From Phlyctochytrium arcticum (lineage: Eukaryota; Chytridiomycota; Chytridiomycetes; Chytridiales; Chytridiaceae), in NCBI GenBank assembly GCA_025602905.1, contig JAHLKI010000007.1:1-64000 (forward strand): a DNA stretch of 64,000 nucleotides. Reading direction: 5' to 3'. This document shows, in pieces, positions 32,055 through 42,593 of this stretch. Numbering within the stretch: the stretch's first letter is position 1; every line of letters begins with the position of its first letter. The notes under the pieces are model-generated. The model ran no database searches. It was not told where the DNA came from and saw only the letters and a program-made list of their open reading frames with translations. Made by a program: the position numbers and the translations under genes.

Positions 32055-33229
32055 ATGCGCTCTGTAAACGATCCTTTCTGCGTGTACACGAACATCAATG
32101 GCACTGAAGTCATATCTTACATCGGATATCTCAGTAAACTGGATACTGCGGAGGAAGCCTGTAATGGAATCAATATACGAGGACTCAACATTGCCTTGGT
32201 TATTTTGGGGATGCTGATAGGATCTCGCGCCATTTACGGAGCATCTGGCTTCCTGAAAAATCGGAAGACCTCGTATAACTTGGTACTGCTCGCAGCACCC
32301 ATCTTGATGAACGCAGGCCTTGTGATTGAGCTGGCCGGAACTGCAAGCTACTTTCAATTTGGTGGAAACCCTTGGTTGGGGCATGTTCCTAAATGTAAGG
32401 AATATTTTTTGTTTCTGGTAGCGGAAAGAAATTCTAACTCTTTTGTAAATCAGTTCTTTATTTTGCGGGAGTGTGTGGTATCGCCTATATGCAAGGATTC
32501 CGGATTGAGTTTATCCTTATCGGTGCTGGTAAACCCCGTCGGTGGAAGAAATACTACAACTGGGCGGTTACGGGCATTGGCATTTTGTGTGGGCTCACCT
32601 TCACAATTTTTCTACTGATTGGCCTGACAAAAGGGGTGGATGCGCAGCCTTTTTCATTTGTCTATCCATATGCCTTTTGGCTCCTTTTCACCGCTGCCGT
32701 TGACACATTTCTCAGCATTTGGATACTACGCATAACCGCCAGTCAGGCGTTGCTTCTCAGCAGGTACCCGGAACTAACCAGTGTCTCCGTGGGTGCCTTT
32801 GCCCGCCAAAACAACATTGCCGCAGTTGGACAGCTTATTGCCGATGTCGTTCTACTTGGAACCTACATCATTCGCAATTCGGTTGCTGATATGGGATACA
32901 CGTTTAGCTACGTATCCATCTTTGGGCTTCCTCTGCAACTTCTTATGCTCATCTTCTCCATTACGGTCATGCAGAAAGCCCGTCGCGCAGCCGCAACAGG
33001 CCAGGAGTACGTTGGATCAATGCATAATAGCAAGTCTGCTCCTCCCACTAGTGCGACTGCAACAATTGCAAACAGATCACATCCAGCGGGCTTAGACAAA
33101 TGGCCGCACGACAAACTTAACCCAGGCACTACGCTGACATTGCACTCATTGGACACATCCACAGCACCATCAGCTGCGCTCAAGGAAACCGATATTGAGC
33201 AGGCCGTGCAAGCTAGTAGAGTAAATTAG
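32055..33229 (+). CDS. 7TM receptor-like protein, subfamily A, gene A6
   Basis: Exons are 32055-32394 and 32454-33229; 371 residues. It is the counterpart of A4 at an offset of 7026 bp, with the same protein (FTIFLLIGLTKG segment 4, EYVGSMHNSKS tail). Together A5 and A6 reproduce the outer genes of the A1-A4 run, so this second cluster lacks the two hybrid copies A2 and A3. It is intact. Confidence 0.85.
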
Positions 33230-33941
33230 ACTCACGTCTAGATGTTACTTAGTATACTCACGTTCCCTCTACCGCATCAATCCTCTGTATAAACAACCTG
33301 AACTCCTAGAAAGATTTTGTTTTGCAACTTATTATGATGCGATGGCAAAATTTCTCCTCAACCCCAACATTTATACCTTCTCTTAATATTTTATCTGTGC
33401 ACTGGAGTAGTCCCCATACTCTTAAAGCATAACATATCTCAAACAATGACACTGGTATATACGGTAGAATGACAAAAGCGCCTCTGTGTAAAAAACAACA
33501 ACTATAAGAGGCTTTGATTTGTTTGAATACGGTGTACATGTGCGTACCTGAGCATATGCATCCTACGAATGACAACGAGTCCTTGCTGCGTTGTTGGTAC
33601 GACTCACGAACCATTTTTTTGTTGATGCAGGATTCCATGGAATAACATTTAGGGGTGGTGTGATGGTTTAAATATAGCCTTATGAAAAGTCCACATACTT
33701 CTTAAACAATAGGGCCCATTCGGAAAAACCTTGTGAAGTCCCATGAGTATGGCTATGAGTACTTGAACATAAAGTCAAGGTTACCAGACAATAAACTGGA
33801 CGTCGCCGAAAATACCGACGCTATTTTCCATGAAAGCACACTTTGTTAACAGCCAATGATGATAAGTGTCCTCTGGACGAGGTTTTTCGTTCAGGCTGGA
33901 AAAATTGCCTTCTTCAAGTATTAACAAACATCTTGCTCCCG
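33230..33941. other. A6-B3 spacer
   Basis: Repeat of the A4-B2 spacer at 7026-bp offset, containing the B-type upstream region from about 33598. Confidence 0.6.
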
Positions 33942-35161
33942 ATGCGAATAGTAGACGATCCATTTTGCGTGTATAATACTGATGTCAATGGGACCGAAGT
34001 CATTACTTACACTGGGTATCTGAGCAAGCTCGAAACGCCGAATGATGCTTGCAAAGGATTCAACCTCAGGAGCGTCAATACCATATTGATAACGATTGGT
34101 TTGATACTCGGGTTCGTGGGAGTTTACATTGCTCTTGGATTTCTCAAGAACCGAAGGACCCCATACAATCTGGTGTTGGTGGCGACACCCGTTGTAATGA
34201 TCATAGGCCTCATCATTGAACTTTGGGGCGCTGCAAGTTTCTTCCAATTCGCGGGAAAGCCATGGTTGGGACACTTGCCAAAATGTAAGACGCTCACTGA
34301 GTTCATCCTCCCCAAAATCAGCTAACGCATAATCTGACAGTGTTTTATTTTGCAGAAGCATGCGGCGATGTTTTCATGCAAGGTTTTCGCATCGAGTTTA
34401 TCCTAATTGGTGCGGGCAAATCCCGTAGCTGGAAGAAATACTACACCCGGGTAGCGGCGGCTCTGGGTACCGTGTGCGGTTTCCTGTTTTTTACCTGCCT
34501 GATGATAGGCCTCGTCAAGGGGGTTGACGCACAGCCAATTGGATTCGTATTTCCTTATGCAGCTTGGCTACTTTCCGCCGCCATCATTGACACAATTTTG
34601 AGCATTTGGATCTTGCGCATCACAGCCAGCCAAGCACTTCTTCTCAGCAAGTACCCCCAGCTCACAATGATCTCTGTAAAGGCATTTGCACGACAAAACA
34701 ACTTTGCTGCTGTGGGGCAACTGATAGCCGATGTACTTTTGTTGAGCACTTACATCATTCGCAATTCGGTTGCCGATATGGGCTACACGTTTAGCTATAT
34801 CGCCATCCTGGGTCTGCCTTTGAAGGTGCTCATGCTGCTGTTGTCCATCACAGTCATGCAAAAGGCCCGTCGCGCGGCTTCGGCAGCAAGGGAGTTTAGT
34901 TCCGCACAAGGAAGATCAGGTGGTACGAGTGCATCCCGATCCCATTTCTCACCAACCGGCACAAAGAGCGGGCTACTACATCCAAACATGAGCGCGACGC
35001 TGGTACACTCCTCTGCCAGTCCAAGTTTGAACCTCAAACCCGCGGACAGTACCAAGACTAAAGGTGCCCCCAGGATATCTTTGGATTTAGAAAAGACGTT
35101 CTCTGATGCAGCGCCCCCAAGCTTCATGTTTTCATTCATAACATCTTTTCTGAGATCGTAA
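33942..35161 (+). CDS. 7TM receptor-like protein, subfamily B, gene B3
   Basis: Exons are 33942-34284 and 34341-35161 (56-nt intron); 387 residues. It is identical to B2 up to about 34830, then differs in segment 7 (LLLSITVMQ against LLFSITVMQ) and in the tail (SAAREFSSAQ, then SHFSPTGTKSGLLHPN). The tail shares the conserved end ISLDLEKTFSDAAPP with B1. This is the 3' limit of the duplicated array; downstream sequence is not repeated. It supplies the parental 5' sequence for the hybrid B2. Confidence 0.85.
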
Positions 35162-35551
35162 ATCGAGCTTTGAGTTCACCCGCTCTCTTCTTCCATCCAT
35201 CTAACCTCTTCATCCACCATCCACACCACGAAACATCATTTCTCGGTACTGTTTCGAACTCCCACAGTACGAGGGAGTCTGCTGCGCACTTTTCATTCCC
35301 CCCCCCTCTCATGGAGGTTCCTTGTAGCTACGGGATAGGCAGTTTGTAGGATGAATTTGTGGCTTTTAGCAGGCGGCTGCGTTGGCTAGCAGCTTCAGCT
35401 AGATCCACCCCAATCTCCACTCAATATACCCCATTTTCTCTTCAGTCATATATATAAACAACCTAATTTTCAAAATGTTTTCATTTTGCTCCTTATCCGA
35501 GATCTTATGGCACTATATCTACCCTATTCTGCCGACTTTATATGCCAAACA
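35162..35551. other. spacer between 7TM gene B3 and the AlkB gene
   Basis: Convergent 3' ends. The first part weakly resembles the B-gene 3' flank (CTCTTCATCCACCATCC). A plus-strand open frame at 35475-35819 overlaps the AlkB last exon antisense and is not called. Confidence 0.5.
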
Positions 35552-37329
35552 TCATAGGTCAGTAGATGTGGAAGTACTGCTCACTTTCAAGGCCGCTAAG
35601 CGCCTCGCCTCACGATTTTTCGCATCAATATCCAGCCATTCAAAGAACCCACAGGTATTATCCCCGGTTGCGGCAGGGGCAGCACTATTTCCCGCACGGC
35701 TACTAGTGCCGGCCGTACCGTCAAGATCTCCATTTCCATCTCCACCGGAAGCCCCGCCGCTCACATCCGAATTGACCTCGCCGTCTTCTTTCTGCTTTCC
35801 GCCTCCCCCACACATGTAGAAATACTTTCCCAGTGTTCCTTCTTGTTTGATTACAATACGGAGTTCGGAGGGAATATTGCAGTAGCATTTGGGAATGTGG
35901 TCCCGATATTCGGGACGCGCTACCCGAAAGGTCAGGTTGATGCGAGTATCTTTTGAGAGTGGATGCGATTTGAGCAATTTGGAAGAGCATTTAGGGATAG
36001 AGTGGCGAAAACGCTCCTAAGTTTAAGAAGATGTTAGGCACTGTGATTCTTATAAATACAAGGTGTGTGTGTACGTACCTGCATGGGCGGAAACATGATT
36101 AACAACGAGTTGTGCGGCAAGAAGATGTTGAATGTTTGCAAACGCCTGTCCTCCTGATCCTCTTTATCAGACGAAGGCGGTCGCGGAATACCCCGAACGC
36201 GAAATGCGCGTTCGGCCCCGAGCGTCAACGAGCCAATAGTTGCTCTGGGGCCTGTATAAGTCATTCGATCATTATGCGCTCCCACCCCGGCATCTGCACC
36301 TTTGTAGCAGTTTCCCAGGACAATGTTGGGCTCCCACCGGCCAACAATTTCGTCTGGATGGCGGTGAATGCCGAGTTGACTTGCTCGTTCCTCAAAGCGT
36401 CGGTTTATATGTTCGGTGACCAGGTCACGCGCGCGAGCTAGATCCGGAAATATCGGTCGGACGTCAGTAGTCTTTTTACCACTGTAGTAAAAATCAACTT
36501 TAGGAGGACTGCCTTTATCCATATCAGGTTGCTCGTCAGAAGGCGCGCTATCGTTGGCTTGGTTCAGTGTCAGGGTTGGGGTATTGGTGTAGAGACTTGT
36601 GGTGTGAGGGGACTCCACTTCTACTCTCTATACGTTAGACCAATCCCACAGATTCGCAAAGAACAGCATTGACGACGGACCTCTATCAAACAAAACAAAC
36701 TTCCGCACTCGCCACGATTGAGCCTCATCCACCATTCGACCCAACAAATTCCAAGCGAGGTCATCGGGAAGAAAGTTGAGAAAGAGTTCACATGGCAAAT
36801 GAAGAGCTATTGTTTGTGCAGTCAGCGTTTTAGGGGGTAACGGAGTTCGCCATGCACTCGGTTTGGAAGAGGAGGTTCGAAGTATATCAAAGGCATTCTT
36901 TTGATTGAGGACGTTACTCGAGGAGCTGGGAGAGGGCACATCAACGGAGAATTGTTGTGAATGCAAATTCTGCTCAGAAACCGGGAGAAGGGGATAGTTT
37001 TGATTGCTTGTTTTAACGATACTTGGACGCTTAGGAGAGCGTTGACTATCTTCATCTCTGAGCTGTCCAAAAAAATGCGATACGGTAGAACTGCGCTTTC
37101 CTCGTTGTTTCAAGGGACTGATCTCGGTCTCGCCTTTCCGGTCACATTCGGGTTCCGCGGAAAGCATGCATACCGCTGCCTCGACATCCCCTTTTGATGC
37201 ATCAAGGGCAGAGAGCAAGTCTTCAATAGGGCGGTCATCGAAAATGCTTATGAGTAGGGCAAGTGCGGCGTCGCGATCAGAAGAGTCGTGCAGCAACCGA
37301 TTTAGCGATTCACCGACTGCCTTGCTCAT
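35552..37329 (-). CDS. CUE-AlkB-GRF fusion: AlkB-type 2OG-Fe(II) dioxygenase
   Basis: Three exons (minus strand): 37329-36681, 36620-36079 and 36016-35552; introns of 60 and 62 nt; 551 residues. Intron 1 has a GTCCGT donor and a CTAAC branch point; unspliced, a TAG would stop the frame. Residues about 19-56 look like a ubiquitin-binding CUE domain. The oxygenase core shows PNIVLGNCYKGADAG, the iron ligands H332 and D334 (AHND), IGSLTLGAERAF, LPHNSLLIM, the distal iron His in ERFRHSIPK (H402) across intron 2, and the 2-oxoglutarate/nucleotide pattern R-I-N-L-T-F-R (R422, R428). This matches the ALKBH2/3 group, which removes alkyl groups from DNA or RNA bases. At the end CYC, YFYMC and CGFFEWLD form a GRF zinc finger, a nucleic-acid-binding module. 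Nuclear DNA repair is the likely role. Confidence 0.88.
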
Positions 37330-38306
37330 GCATATATGCTGGCGATACTCTCTGTGGATATGCCTTGACGCTGCTTGTGTGTGCTTTCCGACAGTTTCCG
37401 TAACAATTGCTAGAACAAAGTGTCGCCGATCTATGTCTCAACTTCTCAACGAGCTGTCATCTCAACCTCAAAGGCTCAGACTGAACCGGCACAGTCATCT
37501 AACTGACACTTGACATCTGCCAAAGATCCCTCGGGCCTGGGGTTGGGGTTCATTCGTCGAATCAATCAAATATGAAACTACTGCAATAATCACTGGGCGA
37601 CAAGTGCCATATTCGACAACGCATCAACCGAGGCCGCTTTACCGGCCTATTAATTGCAATACTGGTACATCTGCTCGGCAATACTCTGGGAAGCCAAACT
37701 ATTATAATGAGCAGGTCGTTGCATATTGTCAGTCCGGGGAAAGTGACCGGTCACATAGTAGACCACATTAAAGTGGAAATGGAAATGGGGGCGCAACCTT
37801 CACCTGAATTGAAGGGACTGACACAAAAATTGACAAATGCGATGCTGTCCCTGAGTGTCGATGTACCTATTCCTGGTAATGCCCGACCAACAAAAGACCT
37901 GACAAAAGACTGGCAGCTTGGATAGACTCCATACCAAGACTCGCCGTTCCAAGGTGATGAATTCTAATAGGATATATCAGGCATCTTGTCGCTGTTTCTG
38001 TCTGGATGCTTGGCGCCGCAACTTTTTAAAACTTACCGAAACCAGAAACGGCAGGTCAGCGCCGTCGTCGGTGGCTGTGCCTCCTGCCAGCAAGCCCTTT
38101 GCCTCCTTTCGGGGGGCTCCGATGCCGCTGCTGTAGCGTCGCGGAATAAAACACCAGCAACGTAAACTTTTTCGCTCTCGCTTTTTCGTTCCTTGGCGAA
38201 AACATCCTACTCGCATTGCATTAGAGAAATACCGTCGCTCGCCCGAAATTAAACCTATACCCCAATCCCACTTTCGCTCCACTTTTTCACTTATCGTCCT
38301 TGCGAA
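37330..38306. other. divergent promoter region, AlkB gene and FkbM gene
   Basis: The two genes start facing away from each other. A 72-codon open frame at 37707-37925 (plus strand, starting MSRSLHIVSPGKV) has protein-like composition but no domain; it could be a small gene or chance. Confidence 0.45.
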
Positions 38307-39218
38307 ATGCCGGCATTTCAAGCAAACCGTTTGACGGGCAGCCGCGTATTCATCGCCGCTCTCATTGTCTTTGCCTTCCTTCTCTTCATTGTCTCGTTCA
38401 CCTCTGAGCCAGTGCAGGCCTACGAACGAGTAAGTTTTTTTCTCGTTTGTCACCGAAATTGACCAATCTGTTCTGACCCCACCCTTTCTTTATAGTTGTC
38501 GGAAAGCGTGAAGCAAGGTCTGCGTGGATCAGGCGGATCAGCCGCCACTGTCCCAAACACCGTCTTCCATCCCTCGAAAAGCGCCGCAGAGGGACGGGGC
38601 ATTTTCGTCGACCTCGGCGCAAACATTGGTGACTCGGTTCGTGTCTTTCTCAAAGAGCCCGGCACATCATGGACCTACGAGTTCCCAAAGCCGTTTCACC
38701 TTCAATATAACGACTTTGAATGCTTCCTATTTGAAGCCAACCCGCTCTTCAACAAGCAGTTGGAAGAAACCAAAGAACTTTTTGCCAAAAAGCCAAAACC
38801 CGTCAAAGTGACAATCTTCCCCGGAACACTTGTAGCCACCGAAGATGGATTCCGCGATATGATGATTGACACTTGGAGCAAGGAACACAACTTTTGGGGA
38901 AGCTCCATGTACGGATGGAACGAGGGTGACGAGAAGAAGATGCAGAGCCTTCCGGCCAAGAACTTTGCCAAGTTCCTGATAGACAACTTTGCCGTTGAGG
39001 ACTATGTGGTCGTCAAGATGGATATTGAGGGTGCAGAATACGAAGTCCTTCCTCACTTGTGGAACACGGGTGCTTACAAGCTCATTGATGTACTCTTGGT
39101 GGAATGGCACCCCCATCACCCCGCATGGCCCAAGGCCAAGCAGGACCCCGCCTTGAGCATCGCACGGGAATTTGTCAAGGAGGGCATGTACGTCCCCGAG
39201 TACGACTCTCCGGCTTAG
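38307..39218 (+). CDS. FkbM-family methyltransferase, membrane-anchored
   Basis: Exons are 38307-38429 and 38496-39218 (66-nt intron); 281 residues. Residues about 13-33 form one hydrophobic segment after a short basic N-terminus, that is a signal anchor or signal peptide, so the enzyme probably faces the secretory lumen or the outside. The methyltransferase fold shows FVDLGANIGDS (SAM-binding motif I, about residue 71), CFLFEANP (motif II) and VVVKMDIEGAEYEVL (about 215-229), the standard FkbM signature, followed by LLVEWHPHH. Family members transfer a methyl group from S-adenosylmethionine to an oxygen of sugars or natural products; the substrate cannot be told here. No biosynthetic cluster lies next to it. 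Confidence 0.88.
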
Positions 39219-40572
39219 ATATCTGTATTTTCTTTGTTGCCCTGAACCTACTTCACCATCCTCTTTCTTATTTTATTACCTTTCTTTGTATTTATCCTTT
39301 TTGTACTCTTTGAACCCTCAATAGTCTGCTTCCTCATTAGTGTGCCAACACATGCGAAGCACGGGCCCTTATGTACTTACTGTATACGCTCCCCCTATAT
39401 ACATTAGTAGTCTGGCATATTTTTTAGATCTTCAACCAATCTTATCAGTCGCACAGAAATTGACTTGACCTACTGCATCTCAATTTGAAACACCGGGTGC
39501 CGCGCGTTGAATCTTGAAACCTTGAAGAAAAAAAATGCGCAACTCTAACCGAATCTGGGTTTTAACGTTACGTTTCTTTTCTTTTCGCACAGCACAAAAG
39601 TAAATTTCCAGGAAACCTTAAGCAAAACGAATTTTCAATCGGGCACATTCCCGGAAGCCGGAACGAAATAGCCAATGTACTGTCCTGACATCCCAGCCTC
39701 GCATCAAGTTGTATTCGAGGTCAAGAAACATCAATGAAGGCACCTCGTTTCTCGCACTGATCAATATTTACGACGTACACAACGTTTACGACTGATTTGG
39801 AACAAGATCAAACACAACATGCAACATCTCACTTTTGTAAACGGTGTAAACTCATTTCCGAGCCAGTTGTCGATGTTGAGTGTAAACTTCGCTCTCCCGG
39901 AAACGGTCCCGTCACATAGTCTCCGTACGCGGTGGGGTGAGAGTTGGCGGCGATCTCACCCAGGATCGTGCCAACATACAATACATTGGGTCATTGCTGG
40001 TGGGGCCATTCCGAAGTGTTGCGCAATTGCCTTCCCTGTTCTTCGCCCAGTGGGCGTCTTTCAGGAACGATTCTGCCCCCATGTACGTGGGTGAGGCGAG
40101 AAGTTTTTCCCGGAACATCTCGGCGACTTCGCTGGAGGTTGCAATGGTCTCTATATACGTAGTAGTCTTTCCGCTGCCTCATCATAAGGCTACAATGGAT
40201 CCTCGTCCTCGTCGTCAGAGTAGGAGGTTGGGGCTAGTCCCGCCAATAAATTCGCTCCCGTATCTGCCAAAATGTGCCAGTCTTCCGTCAATCGCCTCAT
40301 AGCGGAACTCTCGGATATGTTCGACCAGCTTTGCGAAAGCCATACCGCCAAGGGTCTTCTTCTGGGGAAGGTACTTTCGACGCCACATAAATTCATAAAG
40401 GTTAAAAGGTATCCTTCGAACAGTGGCTTTCTGGTATACCACTTCTGATGCTTGGTGCCCGTTCCCACACGCCCAACCTGGGCGGCACGTGATCGGCATT
40501 ACAACCGTTTCGCCAAAGGAAGTGGCGGAACTACGAGGACTTTTGTAACATTGCGCATTGCCCTCTGGTACC
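39219..40572. other. intergenic with a possible transposase fragment
   Basis: The FkbM 3' UTR is T-rich. Apart from the minus-strand fragment at 40299-40470 nothing is recognised. The last 100 bp are the upstream region of the PS synthase gene. Confidence 0.5.
40299..40470 (-). pseudogene. possible transposase C-terminal fragment
   Basis: One minus-strand frame reads FNLYEFMWRRKY, then FAKLVEHIREFRYEA. The E-F-M-W-R-R-x-Y pattern with a following helix resembles the end of Merlin/ISXO2-like DDE transposases (recalled). No DDE catalytic region is seen, so at most a relic. A second frame over the same bases ends in an acidic tail, so the reading is uncertain. Confidence 0.3.
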
Positions 40573-42593
40573 ATGACCCGCCGTCGCAGGGTCTCCACGG
40601 CTCCTGAGCGACCCCTCAACAACACCGGCATCAACCCACTGTCACTTAGATTGGCTGAATTCAACGATGGCTCAGTATCCGACAGCGAACTCTTGGCTTC
40701 GGCCGTCCCCAAGATCAATCTACGGGAAGCCTGGGAATACGAATTTAAAGATAATGTGGACCCTACGGTTGCCTTCTTTTACAAACCGCGGACGGTTCGA
40801 CTGGTAAGGAGACTCTTTGACTACACATGCGGTCATTGTTTATAATGGATCCTGATCTGTCTGATTTTTCATAGCTTCTTTTGATGCTGGCTGGACTTGT
40901 GTACCTTGCGCTGTTCATTCTGACCGGTGACGACGTTGTCTTTAACGTCAAAGTGTAAGTCGGGTGCGGCATCTTGCTTTGCGATAATTTAGATTCTTAT
41001 CCGTCTGTGTGGAAATATAGCGGCTTGTGCGCTGCAGCAGTCGTCCTCCTTCTCATAGGCATGCTGCAATTTAGAGACGGACCATTTATTCGACCCCATC
41101 CTGCTTTTTGGCGTGTCGTGTTGTCTGCAAGTGTCGTATACCAGATGATCTTGGTTTTCATCTTATTCCAGGTAAGTACTGCAGTCGCTTGCCGATCTAC
41201 TGAACAATGCACTAAACGCCTCAACAATAGAGCAAACACTCTATGCGCCAGTTGTTGAAAAATGTCGATCCATCATTAGGAGTACCACTTCCCGAGAAGT
41301 CATACGCCGATCAGTGCGATCTGTCTCTTGCCACGCTCTGGGTACGTCGAACGACGCTTTTTTCGCGGATATCTAGAATTAATATCATTTGCTTACAGGA
41401 TCAAATGGACGTATTTGTGGTTGCCCATGCACTTGGCTGGTACGCCAAGGCCATCGTCTTACGAGACTATTGGTTTTGCTGGATCTTGTCGATCATGTTT
41501 GAGATTATGGAATATACCCTTGCGCACCAGCTGGCGAACTTTGCCGAATGCTGGTGGGATCACGTACGTACTTTGAACTTTTGCTGAACCGTTAGGAGTT
41601 GGCTGATTGATGTATTCATCCCGATGCGCAGTGGATCTTGGATGTGCTCTTGGCAAATTGGGCAGGAATCATTCTGGGAATGAAAACCTGTCAATATCTT
41701 GCCATGAAGGTATGGATTTTTTGATTGGCTATGAAGTGAGAGTACTGACCAATTTGCCTCGCACAGCAATACGTTTGGCGCGGAATCAACGAAATTCCAG
41801 GCTATGGAGGGAAATTTAAGCGAACCATGCAGCAATTTACACCCCACTCCTGGACCGACTTTCAATGGGAAGGGACGAAAACCTTTAAAAACTTTCTGGC
41901 TGTTATGGGCTTGCTTTATCTGGTAAGTCGTTTCACGGATCAGGCTTGACCAGAGATTTTCTCGCTGACCAACAACAATTCCTTAGGTCTTGCAATGTGA
42001 ATTAAATGCCTTCTACCTGAAAGCGCTTCTGTGGTTGCCACCAGCCAACCCAATAAACATTGCCCGCCTCGTACTCTACTTTTTTATGGCATTGCCAGCC
42101 GTAAGAGAGGCATACCAGTTTATGGTGGATCGGTAAGATCTACCCAATGCTCCCCTTGATTTTATACGTTGTTCTTATTCTCTTGTTTGATAGACGTTGC
42201 AAGCGTCTTGGCATGCATGCATGGATGGCGACCGCCAACATCATGACCGAACTTTTGATTGTCATCAAATTTGGACGTGGAGAGTTTACCGAGCCCATGC
42301 CCTGGGAGATTAAAATACTCTGGGGATGCTTTGCGGCAATCCTGACCGGATATTGTTTGGTTCGTTTTGGATTTGGCGAACAGGTGATGGACGAACGTGA
42401 AGCATCCAGGATGCAGGCAGGGGTGCGCGAAAAGGTGAAGCGAAAGCTTACTGGTGACATCAAAGGGGGAGCGGCATTGGGCGAGATTGTCAGTATAGAT
42501 GACAGCGATGAGCGTACTGCGGGGCGGAGCGACCGTCGCATTGATGTCAAACGACGGACCAGCAAGCGAAATCCCAGAAAAGCTGATCCATAG
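40573..42593 (+). CDS. phosphatidylserine synthase, base-exchange (animal PSS) type
   Basis: Nine exons: 40573-40803, 40875-40954, 41021-41171, 41231-41341, 41399-41563, 41632-41709, 41767-41922, 41987-42132 and 42194-42593; introns of 57-71 nt; 505 residues. The protein is polytopic. Family signatures are clear: QFRDGPFIRPHPAFWR, RQLLKNVDPSLGVPLPE, HALGWYAKAIVLRD (about residues 200-213), FEIMEYTLAHQL and NFAECWWDH (to 246), then WILDVLLANWAGIILGM. These belong to the mammalian PSS1/PSS2 family, which exchanges the head group of phosphatidylcholine or phosphatidylethanolamine for serine in the ER. This differs from the CDP-diacylglycerol-dependent PS synthase of yeasts. The N-terminal 50 and C-terminal 70 residues are hydrophilic; the latter is highly basic. 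Confidence 0.93.

Noticed and set aside
12652..35161. Array as a family of fungal Pth11-, Git3- or opsin-type receptors
   Set aside because: No CFEM domain, no Git3 pattern and no retinal-binding Lys in segment 7; identity left open.
36628..36630. In-frame TAG between the two halves of the AlkB protein, as a pseudogene or stop-readthrough signal
   Set aside because: A 60-nt intron (36680-36621) with GT-AG ends and a CTAAC branch point removes it and restores the protein.
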